Part shown: positions 37,500 through 46,909 of the stretch, piece after piece | Position numbering within the stretch: the first letter of the stretch is position 1 | Layout: every line of letters begins with the position of its first letter | The notes under the pieces: generated by a model | The model's database searches: none | The model's input: the letters and a program-made list of their open reading frames with translations, nothing else | Told to the model about the DNA's origin: nothing | Translations under genes and position numbers: made by a program | Assembly: GCF_009746625.1 (NCBI RefSeq) | Contig: NZ_VWXL01000100.1 | Location: 1 to 64,000 of the forward strand | DNA: 64,000 nucleotides | Direction of reading: 5' to 3' | Origin: Caproicibacter fermentans | GTDB taxonomy: Bacteria > Bacillota > Clostridia > Oscillospirales > Acutalibacteraceae

Positions 37500-37788
37500 A
37501 TCCTTTTTTCCCTATTTTTACCGGTTTTCAGGAAATCATTCAGAACCCAAAAGAGAACAGGGGGCCTTTTCCGCCGCGCTGTGCTTTCGCAAAAGTCTTC
37601 TAAACGTTTCCCGCCGCTTCCGCCCAGCCGGAAACCGGGTGGTTCGAATATGGAGGGAATCGAATACCGTTATGAAAGATAAACGGTAAAATCGCAATCG
37701 ATCCATCGTCTGAACGAGTCGATAATGCCCAGTTTTTCCGGACTCATTTTACCATATTTAGCAAAAACACTGAATTCGGCGCAAAAGA
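37500..37788. other. Intergenic region upstream of the Rieske gene and TetR promoter
   Basis: About 290 bases between divergent genes with no convincing ORF, RNA or repeat. The leftward promoter of the Rieske/cyclase pair must lie here but no clear consensus pair stood out. Confidence 0.35.
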
Positions 37789-37848
37789 TTGACTAACGGT
37801 CATTTTTGATCTATACTATCTGCACAAACTCAAAATGACCATTAGTCA
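37789..37848 (+). promoter_or_regulatory. TetR-gene promoter with two operators
   Basis: TTGACT (37789-37794), 17-base spacer and TATACT (37812-37817). One operator, TGACTAACGGTCA (37790-37802), covers the -35; a second, TGACCATTAGTCA (37836-37848), lies downstream of the start. Both are TGAC-N5-GTCA palindromes and are inverted copies of each other with one mismatch. Binding by the adjacent TetR protein would block the promoter. Confidence 0.85.
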
Positions 37849-37868
37849 TTTTTAAAAGGCGGTATCAA

Positions 37869-38459
37869 ATGGCAGGAAAACTGTTGGAAAACAAAAAAAT
37901 CAAAATGAGCCGGCTGTATGACGCCGCCTATGAGCTGTTTACCTTAAAAGGCGTGCACGCCACCGTGGTGGATGAAATCGTACGGCACGCCGGAGTGGCC
38001 AAAGGGACGTTTTACCTTTACTGCAGGGACAAATACGATTTGGTCAACAAAGTGATTCTGAGGAAGACCTCCGCGCTGCTGGAAGAAACCATGCGGGCTC
38101 TGACGAAAAAGAAGGAAGAGCAGCCGATGAGCTTTCAGCAGAGCGTCGTATTTTTTGTCGACTCCCTGATCCAAACATTTCGCGACGACACCCGGTTTCT
38201 GGAGCTTGTTTTCAAAAACCTTTCCCCTACGCTGTTTGAACGGCTGTTCGGGTGCACCGAGCTGGAAGACGTTCGGAAAGAATTTGTTGAAAACTTCATG
38301 CTCCGCGGCGGCACCAGCGAGGCGGCCGGGCAGCGCCTGTATCTGATCGTATGCATGGTAGGCGCCGTCTGCTACAGCTCCCTCATTATGAAAATGCCGT
38401 ACGGCTTTGACGAGGTTCGCCCGGAACTGTACCGTTCCATCGAACAGATTCTCGTCTGA
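37869..38459 (+). CDS. TetR/AcrR-family repressor
   Basis: The 196-residue repressor has an N-terminal HTH (residues 12-60: RLYDAAYELFTLKGVHATVVDEIVRHAGVAKGTFYLYCRDK) and a helical ligand-binding domain. Two matching operators flank its promoter, so it is autoregulated. The next genes encode an MMPL exporter and its exported partner, which it almost certainly controls in response to a substrate of the pump. AAAGGCGGT precedes the start. Confidence 0.92.
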   Translation: MAGKLLENKKIKMSRLYDAAYELFTLKGVHATVVDEIVRHAGVAKGTFYLYCRDKYDLVNKVILRKTSALLEETMRALTKKKEEQPMSFQQSVVFFVDSLIQTFRDDTRFLELVFKNLSPTLFERLFGCTELEDVRKEFVENFMLRGGTSEAAGQRLYLIVCMVGAVCYSSLIMKMPYGFDEVRPELYRSIEQILV

Positions 38460-38530
38460 GGCGTAACCTTTCGCCGCGGCCGGAATACACTCAAACAAAA
38501 AAGCATTAACAGGAAACGGAGAGATGCCGA

Positions 38531-40603
38531 TTGCTTTCCAGATTTGCAAAAATTCTCACCAGACACCCCACTATCGTAACCGGAATTGCGATTTTACTTC
38601 TGATCCCCTGCGCTCTCGGATTTATCAAAACAAAAGTCAATTACGACATTCTGTCGTACCTGCCGAAAAATCTGGATTCCGTAAAGGGCGAAGATGTTCT
38701 GGAGGATACGTTCCACGACGCAGCGACCTCCATGCTGGTCATTGACGGGATGTCAAGCAAGGATATTTCGGACCTAAAAGAGAAAATCAAAGAAGTCCCG
38801 GGAGTCAATAACTGCGTCTGGGTTGACGATGTGGCGGATCTGAGCGTTCCGGAGGAAATGCTTCCGGACACCGTAAAAGATTTGTTTTACAGCGACAGCG
38901 CCGACTCCACCATGATGCTGATTACCTATAACGGTTCCACTTCATCGGAAGAGACCTTCGACGCCATCGGGAAAATCAAAAGTCTCTTGAATAAGCAGTG
39001 CTTTCTAAGCGGTTTTTCGGCGATGCAGCGCGATATGAAAAATCTGCTGGAAGGCGAAATGCCCTACTACGTGCTGCTGGCCGGCGGGCTGTGCCTGGTT
39101 GCCATGACGTTTTGTCTGGAATCCTGGCTTTTGCCGATTGTTTTCCTTCTGGGCATCGGTTTTGCCATTCTGTACAACATGGGAACCAACATTTTCCTTG
39201 GCGAGATTTCCTACATTACCAGGGCAATCGCCGCAATCTTGCAGCTGGGCGTCACGATGGACTACTCCATCTTCCTCATCAACCGCTATGATGAGGAAAA
39301 GCCGAAATTCGAAGACCGGCGCGACGCGATGGCAAGCGCGATTCAAAGCACCTTCCTCTCTCTCGCGGGCAGCTCCCTGACGACGGTCGCCGGGTTTCTG
39401 GCCCTGTGCTTCATGAGCCTCGCCCTCGGCAAGGACATCGGTATCGTCATGATGAAGGGCGTCGTGCTCGGCGTGTTCTGCACGGTCACCGTCCTTCCTT
39501 CCCTGATTCTTCTGTTTGACAAGCCGATTCACAAATATACGCATCGCATCCTGATCCCGCCGTTCGACAGGGGCTCGAATTTCATTCTCCGGCACCGTGT
39601 CATTTTTGTCGCGGCCGCGCTGCTGCTGATCGGACCGACCTTTTACATGCAGTCGCATACGCAGGTCTATTACAACATTGACAAAACGCTGCCCGCAACC
39701 ACCGATTCCGTGGTTGCGACCGATAAGCTGAAACAGGATTTCAACATGGCGACCACGCATTTCATTATTCTGGACGACAACCTGCCGTCTTATCAGACAA
39801 AAGACATGATTGACGAGATTAAAAAGCTGAACGGCATCGAAACCGTCCTTTCTTACGACGATCTGGTCGGCCCGGCCGTACCGTCCGACTTTATTCCGGA
39901 CAGCGTCAAGGAAATATGCAAAAAAGACGGCCGGCAGATCGTCATGGTGAACTCCCAGTACCAGGCCGCTGAAAACGAGGAAAACGAACAGATCGCTCAA
40001 ATTACCAAGATTACCAAAAAATACGACCCGACTTCCCAGGTGACCGGTGAAGGCGCCCTGACAAAGGATCTGGTTGAAATTGCCAACCATGATTTCACCG
40101 TGACCAGCTATATTTCCATTATCCTGATGCTGATTATCGTGGCCGCGGTGTTCCGCTCCATCGCCGTACCCATAATTCTTGTCGCCGTCATAGAGCTGGC
40201 AATTTTCCTGAATCTAAGCATCCCGTACTTAACCGGAAACGTCATTTCCTTTATTTCCCCCATCGTCATCAACTGCGTGCAGCTCGGTGCCACCGTCGAC
40301 TACTCCATTCTGATGACCACAAGGTTTCAGGAAGAACTGAAATCCGGAAAGAACCGCCTTGACGCGATCAAAATCGCAAGCTCCTCCTCGTTCCGTTCCA
40401 TCATTACGAGCGCGCTGGTTTTCTTTTGCGCCACTACCGGCGTTTCGATAATTTCCAAAATGGGAATCATTCAGAATATCTGCGCGATGCTGGCGCGCGG
40501 CGCCATTATCAGCGCGGCTGTCATTATTCTGGTTCTTCCGGCGGTGCTGTACGTAACCGAGCCGGTTATTGAAAAACTCAGCTACCATTTCCATACAAAA
40601 TGA
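38531..40603 (+). CDS. MMPL/RND-family membrane transporter
   Basis: The 690-residue transporter starts at TTG 38531, seven bases after GGAGAG; no in-frame ATG is close by. Two RND halves each have an extracytoplasmic loop and a helix bundle: helix 1 (about 13-32), loop to about 175, helices to about 330, then helix 7 near 360 and a repeat of the pattern. GVTMDYSIFLINRYDEEK and GATVDYSILMTTRFQEEL carry the proton-relay Asp-Tyr pair. MMPL proteins move lipids, glycolipids or hydrophobic compounds across or within the envelope. It lies between a TetR repressor and a large exported helical protein, 30 bases from the latter. Confidence 0.9.
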   Translation: MLSRFAKILTRHPTIVTGIAILLLIPCALGFIKTKVNYDILSYLPKNLDSVKGEDVLEDTFHDAATSMLVIDGMSSKDISDLKEKIKEVPGVNNCVWVDDVADLSVPEEMLPDTVKDLFYSDSADSTMMLITYNGSTSSEETFDAIGKIKSLLNKQCFLSGFSAMQRDMKNLLEGEMPYYVLLAGGLCLVAMTFCLESWLLPIVFLLGIGFAILYNMGTNIFLGEISYITRAIAAILQLGVTMDYSIFLINRYDEEKPKFEDRRDAMASAIQSTFLSLAGSSLTTVAGFLALCFMSLALGKDIGIVMMKGVVLGVFCTVTVLPSLILLFDKPIHKYTHRILIPPFDRGSNFILRHRVIFVAAALLLIGPTFYMQSHTQVYYNIDKTLPATTDSVVATDKLKQDFNMATTHFIILDDNLPSYQTKDMIDEIKKLNGIETVLSYDDLVGPAVPSDFIPDSVKEICKKDGRQIVMVNSQYQAAENEENEQIAQITKITKKYDPTSQVTGEGALTKDLVEIANHDFTVTSYISIILMLIIVAAVFRSIAVPIILVAVIELAIFLNLSIPYLTGNVISFISPIVINCVQLGATVDYSILMTTRFQEELKSGKNRLDAIKIASSSSFRSIITSALVFFCATTGVSIISKMGIIQNICAMLARGAIISAAVIILVLPAVLYVTEPVIEKLSYHFHTK

Positions 40604-40633
40604 CAATCCTTTTGTGCGAAGGAGGTTTTTACA

Positions 40634-43474
40634 ATGAAAAAACAAATTTACTCCCGCGCCGGACGGGTCGGCTGCCTGCTTCTCGCCCTGATCTGCTCGG
40701 TATCGCTGCCGACGGCCGCCGCGGCAAGCGGGGAGTCCACCAAAAAAGACGAGACTGTTTACGTCAACCTGAGCGCGGCCGGAAGCGTGCAGAGCACCAC
40801 GGTTTCCGACTGGCTGCACTCCGATTCCGGCAACGTCCGGATTGCGGACCGGTCCAATCTGACCGATATCAAAAACGTCAAATCGTCGGACCAGCCGCTG
40901 AAAACCGGGGATAACCTGACCTGGGTGCTCAACGGCGGCGACAGCGGCGCCGACGTTTATTATCAGGGAAAAACAACCTCTGCGACCCCGTTAAAGGTGA
41001 CTGTCTCCTACGAACTGAACGGCAAATCCGTCACGCCGGAACAGATTGCCGGAAAATCCGGAAAGGTGAAAATCACCGTGAATCTGGAAAACACGGACGC
41101 GCACACGGTTCAGGTGGACGGCAAAGACGTCGTCATGTATACCCCCATGACGGCGATTGTGGCGGCCACGCTGCCTTCCGACACCTTCAATAACGTTGCG
41201 GTCAACAAAGGCAAGGTGATTTCCGACGGGAACAACCAGTTTGTCACGTTTCTTTCCATGCCTGGCCTTTCGGAAAGTCTCGACCTGAAAAACTGCGGGG
41301 TGGAGGGGCTCGACACCATCGATATTCCGGAGGATCTTGTCATCACGGCGGACGCGAAGGATTTTACCCTTAGCTCAATCGCCATCGCGGCGACGCCGGA
41401 ACTGCCGGACCAAGACGAGCTCGGCGACGAAACCAGTCTGGATGATCTCAAGGACGATCTCGACAAGCTGAGCAGCATGCAGGACAATATTGAAAAAGCA
41501 GACCCGAATAAAGACATCCGCTCGCTCTTCACCAATCCCGACCGCACCGCAGCCGCCCGGCTGATCGTGGACGACGTATTCCACTTTTACGATCTTGACA
41601 CGGCCGCGCTCGACGTCATGCCGAAATATGTGACGGATCAGAACATCAGCCTTTACGACCGCGTGACATCGGATATCGATAAAGCGGATCTGAAATATAT
41701 TATGGATAATCAGATTATCCGCGGACTGAACGACCGCCTGACCGACGAGAACGTAAAAAAGGCAAAAGTCCTGCTTAAGGATTACGACGATATTGAAACC
41801 TTCCAGATTGGAAAGCTGAACCGCGTGATTCAGGTTTTGAATCATTATGACTCGGATTACGACCATCTGGACGACATTCTGAAGGACGCGAAGCATATCA
41901 TGCACCGTTTGGACAGCGACAATGTTGACACGCTTTCCGCCCTGACCCGGTCCGACGTTCAGGATTCTCTTTCTGATACCCTGAAAAGCATGAGCTCGCT
42001 CTCCTCTTCCGGCCTGCTCTCTTCCTCCATTAAGCTGCAGGCCCAGGATGTGGAGAAGATCATCGAGGTTCTGCTGGCGAATCATCCGGAGCTTATCGAG
42101 GAAGCCGTCAACCAGAAGCTCGTCGCCATGGAGGATCAAAACGGTTATATTCCGGTTTCCGACTTGCTCGAGATGCTGCAGGAATCCGGCCTTTCATCCA
42201 GCCAGATCAGCGGCATCACACAGGCGATGACTGCGGCGGTTCTCAGCGACGCCTCTTCCAAGGCGGTCATTCCGCTTAAGAGCGTTCAGTCCATTCTGGG
42301 CCCCGTGCTGAGCACTTTGCCTCCCGCGCAGCAAGCAGCGGTCCTGCAGAAGCTGACGAAGATCACCGACAGCAACAAGAATATCGAGGTGCAGTCCCTG
42401 CTTCCGCTGGCAAAGCAGCTCGGCGTCCCGATTGAACAGACGACCGGGGCTGCCGCCGCCGTCCTTCTGCCGGAAAAAGAAGCACAGCGTCAGACCCTCT
42501 CCCTGCTGCAGGACGACAAGATTAAAAATGCCTTGCTTTCGGGCATGATGGATAAATCCAACATTTCCGGCTTGACGGATTCGCTCAACGGGCTGCTCGG
42601 CAGCTCGGCACGGCTCAGCACCAGCCTGACAAACGCGCTCGGCAGTAACTATGCTGCACAGCTGACCAGCTCACTTTCCGACATGAGAGGACTAAAGAGG
42701 AATATCGATGACCTGAAGGATGACGTCGACGATCTGGAGGACAGCGATCGATCAGGTAAATTGTCAGACGATTTTGAGGACGCCGAAGACCTCCTTCTGA
42801 ACAAAGACGATATGGACTATCTGATTACCTGGGCCAGGAAGCTCAAAAGTATGAAAACCGATATGGACGACAATACGGACAATATCTCTATTCTGCGCGA
42901 CCTGATCAACCTGAACGACGACCCGAAAATCAAGAATTTCCGAGGCATGGTCCCCTCTCTCCTGAAAGATTACGACGATTCAGAGCCGATTCTTGACTCG
43001 ATCAAAGCCGAGCTGGATGATCCGGCCGTCAACGCAAGCCTGCACAAAATGCCGCAAACCACTCAGGTTTTAACCAAAATGGAAGACGACATCCGCAGCA
43101 ACAGAAATATTATGGAAATTTTCCGCCTGACCACCCAGCCGAATACGGTATCGCTCTTTCAGGATACTTTCAATCATCTGGACGAATTCACGCAAAAGGG
43201 CACGGCGGATCACATGCGTACCCTGATGGATAAGAAAGACGCTTATACCGGTCTTTCCAACCAGTACAAAATCTTTACCGAAGTTGCCGACGGAGCGGAA
43301 ACCAGTGTAAAGTTTGTTTATAAGACCGCCGAAATCAAAGAGCCGGAGCCCGTGAAAACCGCAGCGGTTCAGCCCGCTGAAAATTCCGGCAAATCTGATT
43401 CCGGGTCCGGGCTTTGGGGATGGATCCGCTCCGCCTGGAACAGTGCGGCAAACACAATCAGCCATCTGTTATAA
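40634..43474 (+). CDS. Large exported helical/coiled-coil protein, MMPL partner
   Basis: I do not recognise a characterised family. The 946-residue protein has a Sec signal peptide (about 1-34, cleavage after AAAAS), a beta-rich region (about 40-240, LKVTVSYELNGKSVTPEQIAGKSGKVKITV), then roughly 600 residues of charged helices with coiled-coil runs such as DLKDDLDKLSSMQDNIEK and DDLKDDVDDLEDSD. It resembles in outline the extracytoplasmic part of YhgE/Pip-type proteins. It has no lipobox or sorting motif; the final WGWIRSAWNSAANTISHLL could be an amphipathic membrane helix. GGAGGTTTTTACA precedes the start, and it is cotranscribed with the MMPL pump. A role as a periplasm-like adaptor or scaffold for the pump is inference. 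Confidence 0.75.
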   Translation: MKKQIYSRAGRVGCLLLALICSVSLPTAAAASGESTKKDETVYVNLSAAGSVQSTTVSDWLHSDSGNVRIADRSNLTDIKNVKSSDQPLKTGDNLTWVLNGGDSGADVYYQGKTTSATPLKVTVSYELNGKSVTPEQIAGKSGKVKITVNLENTDAHTVQVDGKDVVMYTPMTAIVAATLPSDTFNNVAVNKGKVISDGNNQFVTFLSMPGLSESLDLKNCGVEGLDTIDIPEDLVITADAKDFTLSSIAIAATPELPDQDELGDETSLDDLKDDLDKLSSMQDNIEKADPNKDIRSLFTNPDRTAAARLIVDDVFHFYDLDTAALDVMPKYVTDQNISLYDRVTSDIDKADLKYIMDNQIIRGLNDRLTDENVKKAKVLLKDYDDIETFQIGKLNRVIQVLNHYDSDYDHLDDILKDAKHIMHRLDSDNVDTLSALTRSDVQDSLSDTLKSMSSLSSSGLLSSSIKLQAQDVEKIIEVLLANHPELIEEAVNQKLVAMEDQNGYIPVSDLLEMLQESGLSSSQISGITQAMTAAVLSDASSKAVIPLKSVQSILGPVLSTLPPAQQAAVLQKLTKITDSNKNIEVQSLLPLAKQLGVPIEQTTGAAAAVLLPEKEAQRQTLSLLQDDKIKNALLSGMMDKSNISGLTDSLNGLLGSSARLSTSLTNALGSNYAAQLTSSLSDMRGLKRNIDDLKDDVDDLEDSDRSGKLSDDFEDAEDLLLNKDDMDYLITWARKLKSMKTDMDDNTDNISILRDLINLNDDPKIKNFRGMVPSLLKDYDDSEPILDSIKAELDDPAVNASLHKMPQTTQVLTKMEDDIRSNRNIMEIFRLTTQPNTVSLFQDTFNHLDEFTQKGTADHMRTLMDKKDAYTGLSNQYKIFTEVADGAETSVKFVYKTAEIKEPEPVKTAAVQPAENSGKSDSGSGLWGWIRSAWNSAANTISHLL

Positions 43475-43493
43475 CCGTTCTTTTTTAATGATC

Positions 43494-43528
43494 AAATCCG
43501 CCGAAAAATTCGGCGGATTTTTTTATTT
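43494..43528 (+). terminator. Terminator of the TetR-MMPL operon
   Basis: AAATCCGCCGAA (43494-43505) and TTCGGCGGATTT (43509-43520) form a 12-bp stem with an AAA loop followed by a T-run, twenty bases after the stop codon. Confidence 0.93.
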
Positions 43529-43531
43529 GTA

Positions 43532-43885
43532 GTGCGAAAACTCCCGGCGATGCCGGGAGTTCAAAAAAGCTTTAGCGGTGAGTAAAAACGCAAGCTAAAC
43601 TTTACCCACAATCCTTCCGTTTCGGTGTCAAAGCAAAAATAGGCAGCTTCCATGAAACGAGAAGGGCTTTGGCGGGGAGGGGGCGCAGCCCCCTCCCCGT
43701 ATCGGTCCCCTTCCGCACCAAATGTGCTTTCGATTTTCGTTTTGTCTTGTTTGCGGGAGGGGGCAGGGGGTGAGAAGTTTCGTTGCAAGCGTAAGAAAAC
43801 TCCGAGCGCCTTGGAGGCGCTGCCAGTAAAACAGGGCTTTGCCCGCATAGGAAGACCCCCCGGCTGTGCCGGGGGGTGACTATTT
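43532..43885. repeat. Hairpin-dense gene-free block
   Basis: Between two operons lie at least three strong GC hairpins: AACTCCCGGC...GCCGGGAGTT (about 43540-43562), GGGGAGGGGGCGCAGCCCCC (about 43675-43698), and CCCCCCGGCTGTGCCGGGGGG (about 43856-43877, arms flank GTG). The only long frames are proline/arginine-rich with no ribosome-binding site. It looks like a composite of degenerate palindromic repeat units or a structured RNA remnant. I found no close second copy in the window. Confidence 0.5.
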
Positions 43886-43921
43886 TCAGACAGGTGAATT
43901 CTTGCGGACAAAGTTGTACTA

Positions 43922-43980
43922 TATTTGTTAACAAATAATCGAAAACTTATATTGACAATTTAAAAAAGCAGATGTATATT
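43922..43980 (+). promoter_or_regulatory. Promoter of the sugar ABC operon with upstream palindrome
   Basis: TTGACA (43952-43957), 17-base spacer and TATATT (43975-43980). A perfect palindrome TATTTGTTAACAAATA (43922-43937) lies 15 bases before the -35. Its half-sites, ATTTGT/ACAAAT, are those of Bacillus AraR operators although the centre is two bases shorter. The 140-base leader to the gene contains a small CGG/CCG hairpin (about 44058-44069) followed by T residues. Confidence 0.7.
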
Positions 43981-44121
43981 ATGAATATATTATTGATGTT
44001 TTTAGTTAAAAATATAGATAAAAATCAGCATTACTTCCGACAGCATCGTTTTTAAAGCGGTTTAAGCCGTTTTTGTATTTACAATTCGGCTTTCTGATTT
44101 TAATTTAAGGAGAGAGTGTAA

Positions 44122-45264
44122 ATGAACCGTGTATTGAAAAGCATCGTCGGAGCAACGCTCAGCCTGTGCGTGCTGGTTTCTGCGGCCGCCTGCACAAGCG
44201 CACCGACCAACACAGCCCCCGCAAACGCAGGCACAGACAGCCAGGCGGCCTCCTCGTCGGCAGCGCCCTCAGCCAAAGGCAAAAAAGTTGGCGTGGCCAT
44301 GCCGACCAAATCCTCCGAACGCTGGATCAGAGACGGAAACAACATGAAGGACCAGCTGGAAAAGCTGGGCTACGCCGTAGACCTGCAGTATGCGGAAGAC
44401 GACGTCCAGGCGCAGGTTTCCCAGATTGAAAACATGATTACCAGCGGGGCGAACTGCCTCGTCGTCGCCTCCATCGACTCCAGTGCGCTGGTCAACGTTC
44501 TGGAGGAGGCCAAAAAGAACAGCATTCCCGTCATCGCCTACGACCGTCTTCTGATGGACACCGATGCGGTCTCTTATTACGCAACCTTTGACAACAAGGG
44601 CGTCGGCACTCTGATCGGCAAATACATAGAGGAAAAAGCGGGGCTCAAGGATGGAAAGGGGCCGTACAACATCGAGCTGTTCGCAGGCTCCCCGGACGAC
44701 AACAACGCGCATTTCCTGAATACCGGCGCAATGGAGGTCCTTCAGCCGTATATCGACGACGGCAAGCTGAAAGTGGTTTCCGGCCAGACGGACTTCGATA
44801 AGATCTGCATCCTGCGCTGGAGCCAGGAAACGGCTCAGAAAAGGATGGAAGACCTGCTTTCCGGCTACTACAGCACCGGGAAGGACGTCGACATCGTACT
44901 GAGCCCGTTCGACGGCATTTCCTACGGCATCGCTGCCGCCCTGGAGGGCGCAGGTTACAAGGTCGGAGAAAAGTGGCCGATGATCACCGGGCAGGACGCC
45001 GAAACCATGGCGGTCAAGAACATTCAATCCGGCAAGCAGTCCATGACGGTCTTCAAGGATACCCGCGTGCTCGCCGCCAAATGCGTCACGATGGTCCAGG
45101 CCGTCCTGGAAGGCAAGGAACCTGAAATCAACGACAAGACTTCTTACAACAACGGCAAGCTGGTCGTCCCGTCCTACCTGTGCAACCCCGTGGCTATCGA
45201 CAAGGATAATATTCAGAAAGAACTGATCGACTCCGGTTATTACAAGCAGTCGGACATTTCCTGA
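44122..45264 (+). CDS. ChvE-like monosaccharide ABC transporter binding lipoprotein
   Basis: The 380-residue lipoprotein has a lipobox SAAAC (Cys24), a Thr/Ala/Ser tether and a pentose/hexose-type periplasmic-binding fold (VGVAMPTKSSERWIRDGNN, GANCLVVASIDSSALVNVL, ITGQDAETMAVKNIQSGKQSMTVFKDTRVLA). It matches the ChvE/multiple monosaccharide group that binds arabinose, galactose, glucose or xylose. The start follows AAGGAGAGAGTGTAA. The genes after it encode the matching ATPase and permease, and the AraR-type repressor and ribulokinase fossil downstream favour arabinose. Confidence 0.92.
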   Translation: MNRVLKSIVGATLSLCVLVSAAACTSAPTNTAPANAGTDSQAASSSAAPSAKGKKVGVAMPTKSSERWIRDGNNMKDQLEKLGYAVDLQYAEDDVQAQVSQIENMITSGANCLVVASIDSSALVNVLEEAKKNSIPVIAYDRLLMDTDAVSYYATFDNKGVGTLIGKYIEEKAGLKDGKGPYNIELFAGSPDDNNAHFLNTGAMEVLQPYIDDGKLKVVSGQTDFDKICILRWSQETAQKRMEDLLSGYYSTGKDVDIVLSPFDGISYGIAAALEGAGYKVGEKWPMITGQDAETMAVKNIQSGKQSMTVFKDTRVLAAKCVTMVQAVLEGKEPEINDKTSYNNGKLVVPSYLCNPVAIDKDNIQKELIDSGYYKQSDIS

Positions 45265-45352
45265 TCCGATAACCACATCGTTTTGGGCGACAGCCGGAAC
45301 GCTGCCGCCCAAATCTTCCATTCGATCACGGGGAAAGAGGGATTGAAACGTC

Positions 45353-46909
45353 ATGTCCGACATTATCTTGGAAATGAAAAACATCACGAAGGAATTTTCC
45401 GGCGTAAAGGCTCTCGACGACGTCAACCTTTCCGTGGAGCGCGGCGAGGTCCACGCCCTGTGCGGGGAAAACGGCGCGGGAAAGTCGACGCTGATGAATA
45501 TTCTTTCCGGTATCTATCCCTACGGGGAGTATACCGGAGATATTCTGTACAACGGAACGGAGTGCAGGTTCCGCGATATCCGGGAAAGCGAACGCCGCGG
45601 GATCGTGATCATTCATCAGGAGCTTGCGCTGAGTCCGTACCTCTCCGTTGCGGAAAATGTGTTTCTTGGCAACGAGATCACCTCCGCCAAAGGCGTCATC
45701 GACTGGCACAAGACGCACCAGCGCGCCGCCGAAATTCTGGAGTGCGTCGGTTTAGCGGAGGAAAATATCAGCATTCCGGTCAGCAAGCTCAGCATCGGCA
45801 GGCAGCAACTGGTAGAAATTGCAAAAGCGCTGGCGAAAAAAGTAGAACTCCTGATTCTGGACGAGCCGACCGCCTCTTTAAACGATGAAGACAGCCAAAA
45901 GCTCCTCCATATCATTCTGAGCCTGAAAGATCAGGGAATTACCTGCATTATGATTTCCCACAAGCTGAACGAGCTCAGCTCCGTCGCGGACAGCATCACC
46001 GTGATCCGGGACGGAAAGACCATAGAAACGCTGAAAAAAGGCATCGATGAAATCTCCGAAGACCGCATCATCAAGGGCATGGTCGGCCGCGAGCTGACAA
46101 ACCGTTACCCTCCGCGGGAAAGAAAGATCGGCGGCGTCGCGTTCGAGGTCAAAAACTGGAGCGTCCGCCATCCGGACGACCCGGAAAGGGCGGTCATCAA
46201 CAACGTGTCGTTTCATGTCAACGCGGGGGAGGTGGTCGGGTTCGCGGGGCTGATGGGCGCCGGGCGCACGGAGCTTGCTATGAGCATTTTCGGCAGGGCA
46301 TACGGATGCAATATTTCCGGCAGCCTGAAAAAGGACGGAAAGGAGCTGCGCCTGCGCTGCGTGAAAGACGCCATCCGCAACGGGATTGCCTACGCGTCGG
46401 AGGACCGCAAGGGATACGGACTGGTGCTGATCAACGACATCCGCTGGAACATGACACTCGCGAGCCTACCGTTCCGTTTTTCCAGAAAAAGCGTAATCAA
46501 TAAAAACGATGAAATCGTCGCCTCGGAGGAGTTCCGGAAAAAGCTGAATATCAAAGCGAATTCGGTCCAGCAGACCGTCGGGGCCCTTTCGGGAGGCAAC
46601 CAGCAGAAAGTCGTGCTTTCCAAGTGGATTATGACAGGCCCCGATCTTCTGATTCTTGACGAACCGACCCGCGGGATCGACGTAGGGGCAAAATACGAAA
46701 TTTACGAGATCATCAATGAACTTGCAAAACAGGGAAAGGCCGTGATCTTCATCTCCTCCGAGATGCCGGAGCTTCTCGGCGTCTGCGACCGGATCTACGT
46801 GCTGAACCAGGGGGAAATCGCCGGCGAACTAAGCCGGGAGGAGTTTTCGCAGGAAACGATCATGAAGATGATTCTGGCCCATGCAAGAAAGGAGAGACCG
46901 GCAATATGA
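45353..46909 (+). CDS. Monosaccharide ABC transporter ATPase (GguA/MmsA-like)
   Basis: The 518-residue protein is a tandem ABC ATPase. The first domain has Walker [10 protein letters not shown], signature [15 protein letters not shown] and Walker [12 protein letters not shown]; the second has a degenerate Walker A ([12 protein letters not shown]), signature [14 protein letters not shown] and [12 protein letters not shown]. This is the usual CUT2 layout, in which one site is impaired. It energises import of sugar bound by the upstream lipoprotein. Its stop overlaps the permease start by four bases (ATGA). Confidence 0.94.
   Translation: MSDIILEMKNITKEFSGVKALDDVNLSVERGEVHALCGENGAGKSTLMNILSGIYPYGEYTGDILYNGTECRFRDIRESERRGIVIIHQELALSPYLSVAENVFLGNEITSAKGVIDWHKTHQRAAEILECVGLAEENISIPVSKLSIGRQQLVEIAKALAKKVELLILDEPTASLNDEDSQKLLHIILSLKDQGITCIMISHKLNELSSVADSITVIRDGKTIETLKKGIDEISEDRIIKGMVGRELTNRYPPRERKIGGVAFEVKNWSVRHPDDPERAVINNVSFHVNAGEVVGFAGLMGAGRTELAMSIFGRAYGCNISGSLKKDGKELRLRCVKDAIRNGIAYASEDRKGYGLVLINDIRWNMTLASLPFRFSRKSVINKNDEIVASEEFRKKLNIKANSVQQTVGALSGGNQQKVVLSKWIMTGPDLLILDEPTRGIDVGAKYEIYEIINELAKQGKAVIFISSEMPELLGVCDRIYVLNQGEIAGELSREEFSQETIMKMILAHARKERPAI

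Noticed and set aside
39005-40090. 361-codon minus-strand frame opposite the MMPL gene
   Set aside because: Antisense to an RND transporter with conserved motifs in the other frame; no start signals.
43561-43911. 116-codon minus-strand frame in the hairpin-dense block
   Set aside because: Proline/arginine-rich composition, no ribosome-binding site, and it spans several strong palindromes.
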